A stretch of 64,000 nucleotides of DNA, taken from assembly GCA_964627605.1 (NCBI GenBank), contig CAZVGZ010000004.1:76093-140092 (forward strand), given 5' to 3'. The position numbers were made by a program, and so were the translations under genes. Shown one piece after another: positions 1 to 8,821 of this stretch; the stretch's first letter is position 1, and each line of letters opens with the position of its first letter. Below the pieces are notes generated by a model. It was given only the letters and a program-made list of their open reading frames with translations. It did not search any database and was not told the DNA's origin. Source of the DNA: CAZVGZ01 sp964627605 (GTDB lineage: Bacteria; Latescibacterota; MWCZ01; CAZVGZ01).

Positions 1-977
1 CAGATCGTCTGGAGCGTTGATATGGCCCCGGTGCTGGCGTGATAGCGCCCGCCTCCCCAGTAGTTTTGAAGCATCGAGGCTTTGTCTCTAGTGTCATCCC
101 CATAAGGATCGCTGCACGGATGTCGTTTGAACTCCAACGGCAGCTCCATGTCGTGCCATGCTGCATAGAGAGGATCGCAGTCAGCGACGGTATCCCAATA
201 GTCGTGATAGAGCCATGAGCCAAACGCTTGAGTCAATCGAAGAAGGATACGCCGGGCGGTGGCGGCGTGGTGGGGCTTACCGGTCAAACGATAGAGAGTT
301 GCGGCCCTGCTGAGCACACCGATCATGAAAGTCTGCTTACGGGAACGTATGATCCCGGAAAAACTCACATGAACCGGGTGCCGTCCCCACTTGTAGGACA
401 GCCTACCGCTGCGGTCGTTGGGGTTCTGTCGCTCATCATCGTTGAGGTAGTAACAGAAAGTCTGATCCATCCTTGGGCACTGAAGCACTCCGGTCTCAGG
501 ATATCCATCGTCAGGATATCGCTGGCCACAAACTCTGCATGACATCGTGTCTGGCTCTCGCCAATCCCAGGAGATAATGCCGCTCTCCGACGCCCCTTCA
601 TGCGTTCTTACACCGATGCAGTTAGGGCACGAAAACGAGTACGACGAACCAGGGGTAACCAGTGAGATCATCTCGTCCACATAGTTGTCCGGCTGGTTGG
701 CAACGTATTCCGCAACGCTCAACCCCTGATACCACTCTTGAGCTTTAGGAACGTTTTCTATGTTTTTACGACATAGCTCTACATCTCCGTCCGACCACAT
801 CGCAGGATGTTCGACGGCTGAACGCGATCCCAACAGCTCGGTTTTCCTGGCCTCTACACCCTCCCTGAACTCGATCTCATCACGGGATGGACTCTCTTTA
901 TCCTGCCAAGGCGCAAATCCGCCGCCGCCAGTAACAAGCTCAACAAAGGCGATCATTGGAGACTCTTTGCTGGACAT
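1..977 (-). CDS. Heparinase II/III-like polysaccharide lyase family protein, N-terminal part
   Basis: The reverse strand is open from an ATG at 975-977 to the window edge (325 codons, no stop), so this is the N-terminal part of a longer gene. The translation has two zinc-ribbon-like cysteine pairs (SCPNC near residue 100 and SCRVCG near 130), then a helix-rich stretch with LYRLTGKPHHAATARRIL, as in the alpha/alpha toroid of heparinase II/III and alginate-lyase-like proteins. Those families cleave acidic polysaccharides by beta-elimination. No signal peptide is obvious at the chosen start. It is divergent from the amidohydrolase pair and fits a glycan-degrading neighbourhood. The catalytic half lies outside the window, so activity cannot be judged; the family call is from recognition of the pattern, not a search. 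Confidence 0.6.
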   Translation of the reverse strand, partial: MSSKESPMIAFVELVTGGGGFAPWQDKESPSRDEIEFREGVEARKTELLGSRSAVEHPAMWSDGDVELCRKNIENVPKAQEWYQGLSVAEYVANQPDNYVDEMISLVTPGSSYSFSCPNCIGVRTHEGASESGIISWDWREPDTMSCRVCGQRYPDDGYPETGVLQCPRMDQTFCYYLNDDERQNPNDRSGRLSYKWGRHPVHVSFSGIIRSRKQTFMIGVLSRAATLYRLTGKPHHAATARRILLRLTQAFGSWLYHDYWDTVADCDPLYAAWHDMELPLEFKRHPCSDPYGDDTRDKASMLQNYWGGGRYHASTGAISTLQTI

Positions 978-1135
978 CGTTGATCCTAGCTAGAAAAGAA
1001 AAGACAGGTATCAGTACGTCCATGAAACTGCCACCAACTTGACGACCGCACAAGCCCAAGGTTCACAACCACCATGCCAGGCTCATATATTTCGTGGTCA
1101 TCGCGAGGTCACACGAACATCAGAAGGATAGAGGA

Positions 1136-1972
1136 ATGGACATAGAAGCGGGCCTTAAGAGGCCCAAAATAGACATGCACTGCCACTCGTGGCGGTTTGA
1201 AAAAGAAGAGGACGAGGGCGTTTCGACCGACTGTCTTGTTGAGGTCGGAACAGAGCTGGGCATCACCGAGTTCTGGTGTTCGTCGCCGGTGTTAGGCGAG
1301 CGTGTATGGGAGATTGGGGACGTCCAGGGCGAAAACAACGCTGTGCACAGGGCCATGAAACGTCATCCAAACCACATAAGAGGCATGTGCCACGTCCAGC
1401 CCAGCCACCACCTGGCCGCTCTGGACGAACTCGAGCGCTGCCTTGATCTGGGGATGATCGGCCTCAAACTGTATCACCAGTACAAACTTAGCGACCCGGT
1501 TCACTGGCCGGTGATCGAGCGGGCGATAGATCACAAAATTCCGATCCTGATGCATGCCGGATGGTTGGCGCCAGAGCCGCTCGCAGGTCAGCCGAACGTC
1601 TCCCACGGCGGCCATTTTGCCGTGACCAGCCAACGGTATCCAGAAGCGATGCTGATCCACGCGCACATAGGTGGTGGGGGCGATTGGGAGAGATCGCTGC
1701 GCGAGATGCACGAAGCAGGACCAAACGTCTACGTCGATGTGAGCGGCAGCAACCTGGACGACGGGCAGGTGGAGTTCACTGTGGAGCAGATGGGCATTGA
1801 TCGTGTGCTGTTCGGCACCGACGGGACGATGACCGGATGTGTCGGCAAGGTGCTCGACGCCAAACTGGGCGAGGATGAGAAAGAGATGATCTTCTGGGGC
1901 AACTCAGAGCGCGTGTTGGCCGCTCAGGGTGCAAAGCCGCTGACCGCGAGAAATAACGAGGTGTCCCGATGA
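1136..1972 (+). CDS. Amidohydrolase family protein (amidohydrolase_2 type TIM barrel)
   Basis: A metal-dependent hydrolase/decarboxylase-type TIM barrel of 278 residues. The ligands expected of the family are visible: HxH in KIDMHCHSW close to the N-terminus, a histidine in ILMHAGW, another in IHAHIGGGG, and the aspartate in LFGTDG. The ATG at 1136 is chosen because AGAAGGA lies 7 bases upstream; a GTG at 1094 in the same frame has no such site and adds 14 residues unlike the family. The stop overlaps the start of the next gene by 4 bases (ATGA), so the two are probably translated together. The substrate is unknown; relatives act on small carboxylates, lactones and amides. The reading as an active enzyme is good, the reaction is not known. 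Confidence 0.8.
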   Translation: MDIEAGLKRPKIDMHCHSWRFEKEEDEGVSTDCLVEVGTELGITEFWCSSPVLGERVWEIGDVQGENNAVHRAMKRHPNHIRGMCHVQPSHHLAALDELERCLDLGMIGLKLYHQYKLSDPVHWPVIERAIDHKIPILMHAGWLAPEPLAGQPNVSHGGHFAVTSQRYPEAMLIHAHIGGGGDWERSLREMHEAGPNVYVDVSGSNLDDGQVEFTVEQMGIDRVLFGTDGTMTGCVGKVLDAKLGEDEKEMIFWGNSERVLAAQGAKPLTARNNEVSR

Positions 1973-2775
1973 TTTTCGACGTTAACGCCTGGCTCGGAGT
2001 CTGGCCTTTCAGGTCGCTGAGGGACAACACGGCACAGGAACTCGTCGCCAGGATGGATCGCTCCAACATCGACCATGCAGCCGTATCACTAATAGAAGCG
2101 GTCTTTCACCGCTACCCGCAGCCCGCAAACGAAAAACTTGCCCAGGCGGTTGAACCATACCGCGACCGACTACACCCGATGGCGACCATCAACCCTCTCT
2201 ATCCTGGATGGGGTGACGATCTCGCCTGTTGCCACGAATCGCTGGGTATGGTCGGCGTGCGACTATTTCCTGTGTACCACGATTACGACATCGCCGGCCC
2301 AGAAGCGTGCGAACTGGTCTCAGAGTGCGCCAAACGAAAGCTGCCGGTGCAGATACCCCATCGCTTGGAAGACGTAAGAGAGCATCACCCGATGGACCAA
2401 GGTGAGACGGTGGACCTCAACCGGGTCGCTGACCTCGTCTCAAGGGTGCCCGAAGCAACAATAATAGTCACCAACACACGGCCAATAGGATACTGCCCGC
2501 TCTGGCAAAGGGACGAACTGCGCGATCACTCGTGGTATGTCGATCTCTCCTTAGCAGAGGTGACCTACACGCTCCACAAGAACATCGACACCATGAAGGA
2601 CATCGCAGTTTTGACAGAACAGGGCGGTCAAAAACATCTGCTCTTTGGTTCACACATGCCATTCTCCTACGCGGGTCCAGCGTTGGTGAAACTCGCCGTC
2701 CTGCCGGTTGACGAGGAAGCAAGAGAAGACATCAGTTCCCGAACGGCAGCGCGATTTTTTGGCGTGGATATTTAG
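1969..2775 (+). CDS. Amidohydrolase-like protein lacking the usual metal ligands
   Basis: A 268-residue protein of the same amidohydrolase_2 fold, coupled to the previous gene by a 4-base overlap. The positions that bind metal in relatives are changed: the first strand reads FDVNAWLGVWPF where DxHxH is expected, the strand that normally ends in a histidine reads IIVTNTRPIG, and the C-terminal FGSDxP-type motif reads LFGSHMPF. The fold signature (WPFR, GVRLFPVYH, LLFGSHMP) is kept. This suggests either a different metal site or a non-catalytic partner that may dimerise with the upstream enzyme. The family call is firm; absence of activity is inference from residues alone. Confidence 0.7.
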   Translation: MIFDVNAWLGVWPFRSLRDNTAQELVARMDRSNIDHAAVSLIEAVFHRYPQPANEKLAQAVEPYRDRLHPMATINPLYPGWGDDLACCHESLGMVGVRLFPVYHDYDIAGPEACELVSECAKRKLPVQIPHRLEDVREHHPMDQGETVDLNRVADLVSRVPEATIIVTNTRPIGYCPLWQRDELRDHSWYVDLSLAEVTYTLHKNIDTMKDIAVLTEQGGQKHLLFGSHMPFSYAGPALVKLAVLPVDEEAREDISSRTAARFFGVDI

Positions 2776-2888
2776 GATCAGAAGATGAGCAGAACTTTGG
2801 ATACGTGTACGCGTCGGGACCTACGGCTGGGCAGGCGGCCAGGGGAGTTCTCCTTCATCACGCCTTGGAGCAACACAGCTCACCGATC

Positions 2889-3254
2889 CTAAACAGAGTC
2901 GTCAAACCAGAATGAGAACAGCGACGCTTGCCTGAGCCGAAAGCTCAACCGGACCCGAAGATTCAGTCCTTGGGGCCAGTTGATTATCTGGTCCGTCGAG
3001 TCGGTCGTCAGAGTCTGATACTCATCCAGACCATGGCTTGGAATAGGCCTACCATAGACGTCACCCACTCCCACAGACCGCTCTTCCCCGTCGGTCAGTA
3101 CTATCGCCTTAAATCGTCTGTTGGCGCCAGGTTCGTCACTCTCTTCGAACAGGCCGATTACACGTGCACCTGCGAGGACAATGTTTGTAAGCGAATCTGG
3201 TGTTCCACAACACCGCACCGAGAATTGATGGCAACCCGCCGCCCCACGTAACAC
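2889..3254 (-). pseudogene. C-terminal remnant of a carbohydrate-active protein
   Basis: An open stretch of about 121 codons whose C-terminal half (AIVLTDGEERSVGVGDV, then LNLRVRLSFRLRQASLFSFW) resembles the last beta-sandwich of sialidase- or GH32-like proteins, which often finish with a Leu-Arg-Phe / Leu-Phe-Ser-Phe pattern. Upstream the same frame soon meets a TGA near 3290 and no N-terminal domain is present, and no ribosome site precedes the GTG at 3254. It therefore looks like the tail of a decayed gene rather than a small functional one. The exact parent family is uncertain. Confidence 0.4.
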
Positions 3255-3415
3255 CGAGCGCCAATCAATGGTCTTGCGCCTGACCGCTCACCCCTGAGGC
3301 GAATATTGACAGAAGGCCAGCGAGAATCGTGGAGCGAAATCGTCCTATAGCATCACACATACATCACCTCCGGCAAAATCGCCCAAAAGATTCGAGCTAT
3401 CGCGTCCCATCGCCA

Positions 3416-4216
3416 CTACGCGTTCGCCAACACAGGAAACAGATCACCCTCAAGCAGCTCTCCTACAGTCAGGACGTCCGACCTGCGATCCGTGCAGACA
3501 TGCCCTTTGCCGCTGTATGTGGTCCCATGAGGCATATATATAGTCACCATCGCCCGTCGTGGTCTGTCGGCCTGATTCGGCCCGGCGTAGTGAAACGTCA
3601 AGCCGTTGTGGAAAGTGCAGCTCCCCGCCGACATCTCCACCGGAATTGGAGTGAAGTCCTTGTTCTCAGGCTCGTCCACGTAATCGAAAATATTCTGCGG
3701 CTGCGACAAGTTGATCGGATCGAGCCGCCCCCACAGATGCGATTTGGGCACGAACTGCATGCAACCGCTTTCCACGGTTACGTCATCCACCGCCATCCAG
3801 CACGAAAGCGCCTGTCCCGGTCCAGATTCCTTGAGCGGCCAATACGGAAGGTCCTGATGCCACGCCGAAGCTTTGCTCTGCTTGCCAGCGGGTTTGATAA
3901 GCGCGTGGTCGTGCCACAGCCGGATAGCCTTCTTGCGGGCTAGCTGTCGAGCTATCTCGGCGATCTTCGGAGAGAAAGTGTGGCGCCTGATATCCTCGAC
4001 ATGCTCCCAAAGGTTGACCATCTGAAGGAACACCGAGGCGTAGTCGGAGTCACTGCGGCTCGATGAGTGCTCCAACCGCTCTCTTTCGGCGACTGCGAAA
4101 TCGAACCCCCTCCTCAAACGCTCAAGCTCGCCATCAGTAAGCACATCGGGAAGCTGTATATATCCAAACTCCTGATAAGTCCGTATCTGTTCGTCGATTA
4201 TCTCATATCGATCCAT
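3416..4216 (-). CDS. Phytanoyl-CoA dioxygenase (PhyH) family protein
   Basis: A 266-residue Fe(II)/2-oxoglutarate-dependent oxygenase of the PhyH family, which hydroxylates or halogenates small molecules using 2-oxoglutarate and O2. The facial triad is visible: H120 and D122 in AWHQDLPYW and the distal H209 in GLTFHYAGPN, followed by arginines in RPRRAM that would bind 2-oxoglutarate. N-terminal YQEFGYIQLPDVL is the usual family opening. AAGGAG lies 6 bases before the ATG. It stands alone on the minus strand, just downstream of the beta-propeller gene. PhyH paralogues are numerous in Latescibacteria and Poribacteria and are mostly of unknown substrate, so no reaction is assigned. Confidence 0.85.
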   Translation of the reverse strand: MDRYEIIDEQIRTYQEFGYIQLPDVLTDGELERLRRGFDFAVAERERLEHSSSRSDSDYASVFLQMVNLWEHVEDIRRHTFSPKIAEIARQLARKKAIRLWHDHALIKPAGKQSKASAWHQDLPYWPLKESGPGQALSCWMAVDDVTVESGCMQFVPKSHLWGRLDPINLSQPQNIFDYVDEPENKDFTPIPVEMSAGSCTFHNGLTFHYAGPNQADRPRRAMVTIYMPHGTTYSGKGHVCTDRRSDVLTVGELLEGDLFPVLANA

Positions 4217-4290
4217 AGGACGCTCCTTGGGGTACCGGCACCGGGCAGTTCGAAGAATCAGATGGAATATACGCGAACGGGGCCGCGTGT

Positions 4291-5220
4291 CTACTCAGGG
4301 GATGACCAGAAAGCCATTGCGTCTGAGCCGTCGTCGGTGAATATTTTCCCGATGACGCTCAGCGAACCCATATCCACAACATGAACGCCGTCAGTGTGCT
4401 CGCAGCCGACGAACGCTACCGTCTCATCTGGCGAAATCACCAACCCTATAGCCTGACTACCAACCGGTATCCGCTTGATTTCACTCAACGTCTCGATGTC
4501 AATCACCACCAGCTCGCCAGCCTCTGCCCAACTCGGCACCAGCGCGACTTTCCCGTCGGAAGTAAACGCCACCCTGATCGGCAGACCTGGACAATCAAAC
4601 GTCGTCGTCACCTCGTTGGTCGCCACATCGATCACGCAGATACTGCCGCCCTCCTGATTGAGCGCCCAGAGCGAGCGTCCATCAGGCGTAAACCCCATCC
4701 CCTCAACGCCTTTACCACACACAATCTTCGTAATCAACTCGCCAGAGCCCCGGTCGATTACCGAAACATCCTCAGTGTTGATATTCGCGGTATAGAGCGT
4801 CCTGTCGTCAGGCGACACCAAGACCATGTGCGAAATCTCGCCGTGTGTCGGGATGCCCCGCGTGACAGTGTTCGTGTTGGTCTCTACCTCCACGACATAC
4901 CCGGTCTGCCCAGCCGTAAAATAGGCGTTCAGACCATCCCGCGAAATCGCCGCACCGTGTATCCGCGTAAACTCGCCAGTGCTGATCTGCTGCACATGCC
5001 GCCTCGCCACCAGATCAATCACCGATATCGTATCCCCCGGCGGCGCATAGTTCGACAGATACGCAAACCTCGAATCCGTGGTAATCACAATCTCATGCGG
5101 GTTCGGCCCCACAGAGATGGTCTCCACCACCTCACACGACCCCGAATCCACAAACGACATCGTATCGTCGTGTTTGTTGCAGACTAGTAGGACCGGCGGC
5201 GGTACGTCGCGATTATTCAT
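4291..5220 (-). CDS. YVTN-type beta-propeller repeat protein
   Basis: A 309-residue protein made of about seven repeats of the YVTN/cytochrome-D1-like propeller type: ISVIDL, VSVIDRGSGELITKI, ICVIDVATNEV, LVVIDIETLSEI, each followed by a GxxPxxI/V and TPDGR- or SPDE-like turn. Such propellers bind proteins or small ligands; some are lactonases or cofactor-linked, but no catalytic residues can be singled out here. There is no signal peptide (MNNRDVPPPVLLV), so a cytoplasmic place or a missed leader is possible. Its start overlaps the stop of the nucleotidyltransferase pseudogene (ATGA), suggesting they once formed an operon. Confidence 0.75.
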   Translation of the reverse strand: MNNRDVPPPVLLVCNKHDDTMSFVDSGSCEVVETISVGPNPHEIVITTDSRFAYLSNYAPPGDTISVIDLVARRHVQQISTGEFTRIHGAAISRDGLNAYFTAGQTGYVVEVETNTNTVTRGIPTHGEISHMVLVSPDDRTLYTANINTEDVSVIDRGSGELITKIVCGKGVEGMGFTPDGRSLWALNQEGGSICVIDVATNEVTTTFDCPGLPIRVAFTSDGKVALVPSWAEAGELVVIDIETLSEIKRIPVGSQAIGLVISPDETVAFVGCEHTDGVHVVDMGSLSVIGKIFTDDGSDAMAFWSSPE

Positions 5221-5786
5221 TCCTCACCCGCTGACGCTGTCGCATTATTGTCGACTTCGGCCGCACCAACGGCGGCGCGAGACTTGGGCAGCCCGGCATT
5301 TTCGCGCGCGAAGTCGACGATCTCGACGAGAATGTCCTCCCGCTTGAACCGTCGCCCCTTATCAGACGCCGCGCGGCTCACCGCATCGAAGTACTCCTGG
5401 TGTTGGAGGGGTTGTTCATCCAGTCCGTTCCGCCCCAGCTTCGACCTCTCGTCGGCCGAGAGGTCGTACCATCGCTCGCGATCCACTTCCCGCATTTCCT
5501 GCTATGTCTGCTGAAAATGCACCGGCGACACCACGGCGAGGTCTATGTCCGAGTACGGATGGAACGCTGCGAAGTTCTTATCTGGGTGTAAGCTGTATTT
5601 CCAGTTATCCGACCCTACAATCGCTACGCGTTCCGTCGCCCCCACGTGCGCTGTCACGTCTTGTTCAAAGCTGTCGTAGTCCACCTTCGCCGGGAACACC
5701 TCGACGGTGTCCGCTTGCAGATAGCCTTCCGCGAGCACCGCCGGGTCCGAGTTCGCTATCAATCTTAGGAATTCGTGCTGTTCCAT
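5217..5786 (-). pseudogene. Nucleotidyltransferase-domain protein with in-frame TAG
   Basis: Two stretches in the same frame (5786 to 5505, then 5501 to 5217) are separated only by a TAG at 5502-5504. Joined, they give a 189-codon protein with the Pol-beta nucleotidyltransferase signature YSDIDLAVVSPVHFQ followed by MREVDRERWYDLSADER. In relatives the residue at the stop is normally tryptophan (HFxxTW), so TGG to TAG is the likely lesion. The second half begins with an ATG just after the stop (AGGAA upstream), so a C-terminal fragment might still be made, but it would lack the catalytic aspartates. The stop overlaps the propeller gene. Alternative: consensus error. The family is recognised by motif, the function is unknown. 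Confidence 0.65.
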
Positions 5787-5952
5787 GATCCGCCCTCAGT
5801 CGCTGCTCTTCTGCCCAACCCGCGCCCGCCGGTCAACCCAACAACAAATATACAGTCGTCAATTCCCTGTGCCGAGTGTCGCCTCCCACCAACAAAACTG
5901 GCGCAGACGAATGGATCACCTGCGCCGTTGTTCAACTGTGCGCTTTGGTGTG

Positions 5953-6315
5953 CTAGTCGGTAAAGTGGAATAGGCCGACAGCTTTGCCGTCGAGTTCGTT
6001 CCAGCGTTTGGCGGCTTCGGGTGTGGGAAGCACCTCGACTTCGCACTTCTTCTTGTCGAGGTAGGTCGCGGCGATGTCGGAGATGGAGAGCCCGCCCTCC
6101 ATTCCCGTGCCGACAATCAAGCGAGGAACTTTCTTCGCAAAAGCGTGCTTGGCCTCCTCCATTGAGATCTCGTGGGAGTCACCTTCGGAGTTTTTCGAGA
6201 GCTTCTTCCTGCGCTTCTTGATCTTGCCAGAGGGCCTGATGATGAAGTCACGTTCAATTTTCTTACCATCGACAACAGCAAAACCCATCGCTGTCTCACT
6301 GATTTCCGGCCTCAT
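5953..6315 (-). CDS. Mth938-like (DUF498) domain protein
   Basis: A complete 120-residue Mth938-like protein. Typical parts are visible: the opening FAVVDGKKIERDFIIRPSG, then LSKNSEGDSHEIS, the core PRLIVGTGMEGGLSIS, and the closing TPEAAKRWNELDGKAVGLFH. The family is small, single-domain and structurally known (human AAMDC belongs to it), but its biochemical role is not settled. AGGAGG lies 7 bases before the ATG. The gene stands alone between the esterase and a 166-base gap (5787-5952) in which nothing was recognised. Confidence 0.85.
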   Translation of the reverse strand: MRPEISETAMGFAVVDGKKIERDFIIRPSGKIKKRRKKLSKNSEGDSHEISMEEAKHAFAKKVPRLIVGTGMEGGLSISDIAATYLDKKKCEVEVLPTPEAAKRWNELDGKAVGLFHFTD

Positions 6316-6413
6316 GTTCTCGCCTCCTGTGTGCAGACACCCACTATGTGGAACTGACCCAGAACTGCGATCCTTACTATGAAATATACGGAAATCAAAG
6401 AAAAAAAAGCTGT

Positions 6414-7304
6414 TTAGCCCCCGGTGCGTCTAAGCACAAACTCCAAACCTCTATCAAATGCAGCACGTACGACCGGGTCATCCGTATATCCATCAAAGCC
6501 GTGTCCATAATCGGTCATGGTGACCAGCTCATTGGTAACACCGTGCTTTGTCAGCTCTTCGGCCATCGTCACTGAGAGGTGATAGGGCACATCGGTGTCG
6601 TTGTCGCCGTGGAGCAACATGGTTGGCGGATAGTCAGATGTGACATTTTGGACCGCGCAGTATGGCGAAAAAAACTCCGGCTCGTCGTGTGAATCACGGC
6701 CCCCTACCGCGAGCGGCCAAAGCCCGTTCTGACGGCAATATAAGTAACACTTATCCTTGTTGCGACCCTCGTACGGCTCGGAGATCACTGGGCCATCAAC
6801 CAGAATCCCCGATTGCTCTTCAGTGACTGCGGGCTGCTGACAGCAAAACGGGTCCGGCGCGCTATACCACGGGCCGATCAGGTCGCCATAGCCGTAGTAG
6901 GACAGAATCGCTTTTGGGCGTGGATTGGCACGAAACCCAGAGGTCAAACTGAGATACCCGCCTGCTGAGTGCCCAATCACCGCCAATCGGTCTGGATCGA
7001 CACCAAGGAGGTTTGGCCCCTTATCGCCTACCCATCGAAACGCATCCTCCAGGTCTTCTATGATCGCTGGGAGCTTTGATTCCGGCGCGAGGCGGTAGTC
7101 GATGGAGATCAAGACAAATCCAGCGTCGAGGTACGCCTCTAGCTGCTCGGGGTTCGGCCCCATTCGAGAGCCATACATCAGGCAACCGCCGTGAATCCAA
7201 ACCACTGCTGGCTTGAGACCGCTGCCGCCGGACAAGGAGTAGACATCGGCTTTGATCTCCAGATCGCCGACGGTCTTGTACGTGAAGGTAGTAGAGGTCA
7301 TCAT
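6414..7304 (-). CDS. Alpha/beta hydrolase, hormone-sensitive-lipase-like esterase
   Basis: A 296-residue alpha/beta hydrolase. The oxyanion-hole motif VVWIHGG (35-41), the family strand IDYRLAPESKLP, the nucleophile elbow GHSAGG with Ser113, the acid in LLHGDNDTDVP (Asp236) and the histidine in DYGHGF (His268) give a complete triad of the HSL/carboxylesterase type. Such enzymes cleave esters of small acyl or sugar substrates; an acetyl esterase role would fit the xylanase remnant immediately upstream (7326-7620), but this is only context. No signal peptide is seen. The start is ATGATG at 7304, with AGAGGAT just upstream; the second ATG is equally possible. Confidence 0.85.
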   Translation of the reverse strand: MMTSTTFTYKTVGDLEIKADVYSLSGGSGLKPAVVWIHGGCLMYGSRMGPNPEQLEAYLDAGFVLISIDYRLAPESKLPAIIEDLEDAFRWVGDKGPNLLGVDPDRLAVIGHSAGGYLSLTSGFRANPRPKAILSYYGYGDLIGPWYSAPDPFCCQQPAVTEEQSGILVDGPVISEPYEGRNKDKCYLYCRQNGLWPLAVGGRDSHDEPEFFSPYCAVQNVTSDYPPTMLLHGDNDTDVPYHLSVTMAEELTKHGVTNELVTMTDYGHGFDGYTDDPVVRAAFDRGLEFVLRRTGG

Positions 7305-7325
7305 ATCCTCTTATGTGTGATGGAG

Positions 7326-7620
7326 TTAGGCATCGAATAGTGCATGATACGCAGGTTTCGGCTGGTAATCTGCATCAAACAGCAGCGGTTCGTCAGGGTT
7401 GCCGGTGAAGCCAGGAATCCACGAATGGCCGTCATCGACTCCCCACGTAACAAACGCGGTACACGCCGGGGAATCACAGCAGACGCGGAAAATGTCCTTA
7501 TATAGCAAGAACTTGTCAATCTGCTCGACACCCTCACCGCCATCACGAAAGCTCAAGAACTCATCTGGCAAACTCTTTATCAACAGCCCCGGCACCACTG
7601 TCGGCCCCCACGTCCATCTA
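7326..7620 (-). pseudogene. C-terminal remnant of GH10 endo-1,4-beta-xylanase
   Basis: The last ~85 codons match the end of glycoside hydrolase family 10: a cysteine-containing helix (FRVCCDSPACTAFVTWGV), the aromatic loop DGHSWIPGFTGNPDEP, and the closing LLFDADYQPKPAYHALF. The barrel and both catalytic glutamates are missing. In another frame just upstream, MDVGADSGAGA at about 7619-7590 may be a further scrap (GH10 strand with an EMD-like motif), which would imply a frameshift as well. By chance the remnant is in frame with the frameshifted DUF2164 gene, producing a misleading 196-codon open frame. It was probably once part of a xylan-degrading gene beside the esterase. Confidence 0.6.
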
Positions 7621-7647
7621 ACAGGCCTAAACAATAAACTCCGAGAA

Positions 7648-7916
7648 CTACCGCGCCCTATGCTCAGTCTCGTAGAACTCAGCGTCGAAGTCGGCCAGCC
7701 TGGCCTGCACAAACGCTTTGGCGTCTTGAATGCTTGATTGTAGATCGCCGAACCAAGCGTGTTCACGAAAAACCGAAGCGTCTCCTCAGCGCGAAATCTG
7801 GTAATCTCCTCATCAAACTCTTCGGCGAAAAAACTGGTCATCGCAGTGATGACCGCCTCTCTTCGCTCATCTTCGAGCCGAATGCGCATCGGTCCGTTCG
7901 GTTTGGATTGCGGCAT
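7648..7916 (-). pseudogene. DUF2164 family gene with a single-base deletion
   Basis: The start (AGAAGGA 7 bases before the ATG at 7916) leads into a DUF2164 protein: IRLEDERREAVITAMTSFF, then a segment rich in Glu and Phe, then a near-C-terminal AIYNQA. At about 7730 the frame shifts; the next frame reads IQDAKAFVQARLADFDAEFY and ends at a TAG (7648-7650), exactly the expected C-terminus. The span is 269 bases, one short of 90 codons, so one missing base explains it. DUF2164 proteins are small and uncharacterised. Unless frameshifting or a sequence error is involved, only a chimera with the GH10 tail would be made. Confidence 0.65.
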
Positions 7917-8254
7917 GACGAATTCCTTCTGTTGTCTTGCTTGACGCGCATACGCTTACCCAAAATATCGGTGCCATTGCGCCTAGTGGGCCGATCCAAA
8001 ATGATAGATGGCGGTTGCTCATTTGCACACAGACAGACACTTCTTATTGTCCTGACAGTTCAATCCGGGCATGGGCGGTCGGCTGAGATACTATGTGCAA
8101 GACGAATAATCACATTCGCTATCGGTGAGGGGTGTTGGATTGCCGTCGCACTCGGCGCACCGATGCCAGGGCGAAAGCCACAGAGGACGCCCACAGTTGC
8201 CCGTCAGCACTCCCGCCGCTACCTTTCTCATTCGAACACGTAGAGGAGATCGAG
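7917..8254. other. Intergenic region, no gene recognised
   Basis: This 338-base divergent gap separates the DUF2164 pseudogene (minus) from the rhodanese gene (plus). Short open frames in it have no ribosome site and no recognisable product. A TTGACG at 7941-7946 followed 17 bases later by AATATC is a weak candidate promoter for the plus-strand operon, far from the start (about 290 bases). Nothing else was seen. Confidence 0.4.
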
Positions 8255-8821
8255 ATGGAAAAACCTGTTGAAATGACGACCCCTGGGCCAGACTGCTCCA
8301 ATACGGCCAAGCAGGCTGCATTCCTGTGCGCAGTTGGGCTAATGTTGGGGTTCGCTGCCGCACCGTTTACCGCCCCTGACACCGCTTGGATAGCAGAACC
8401 ACGTACGCTGGAGTTCGCCCCAGTGGTAGCTGATACTGTGGCTGCGACTGCACCCAAAAGAGCGGTATCAGCCAGATCTACCGAGCCGCTTGCCATCACA
8501 TTAGGGCAAGCCTGGACATATTTCTACGACAAAAGTGCACTGTTCTTGGATGCCCGCACCACGAGGGATTATGTTAAAGGGCACATTGAGGGCTCTAAAA
8601 GCCTACCCTACAGCGAAATGGAACTCTATCTAGACCTCCTTGACAGCGTCGCCAAAGATAGCACTATAGTGACTTACTGCTCAGGTGCCGACTGCGAGCT
8701 GAGCGTCCATCTTGCCGATGAGCTTGCATCGATGGGATACACCAGCGTCAGAGTATTCTTCGGAGGTTGGCCCCAGTGGGTAGGCGCTGGCTATCCTGAA
8801 ACTGTGGGAGGCGCGCCGTGA
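8255..8821 (+). CDS. Membrane-anchored rhodanese-like protein
   Basis: A 188-residue protein with an N-terminal hydrophobic segment (AAFLCAVGLMLGFAAAPF, about residues 21-38) and a periplasmic rhodanese domain. The domain has the entry motif ALFLDARTTRDYVKGHIEGS and the active loop YCSGADCELS, where the first cysteine would carry the persulfide. Rhodaneses move sulfane sulfur or act in redox and sulfur trafficking. The ATG at 8255 follows AGAGGAGATC; an upstream in-frame ATG at 8132 lacks such a site. The gene runs directly into the MauE-like gene (stop and start overlap), a pairing that suggests shared work in thiol redox chemistry of the envelope. Confidence 0.8.
   Translation: MEKPVEMTTPGPDCSNTAKQAAFLCAVGLMLGFAAAPFTAPDTAWIAEPRTLEFAPVVADTVAATAPKRAVSARSTEPLAITLGQAWTYFYDKSALFLDARTTRDYVKGHIEGSKSLPYSEMELYLDLLDSVAKDSTIVTYCSGADCELSVHLADELASMGYTSVRVFFGGWPQWVGAGYPETVGGAP

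Noticed and set aside
7326..7916. A single 196-residue gene
   Set aside because: The first half matches DUF2164 and the second the end of GH10; the switch sits at a one-base frameshift.
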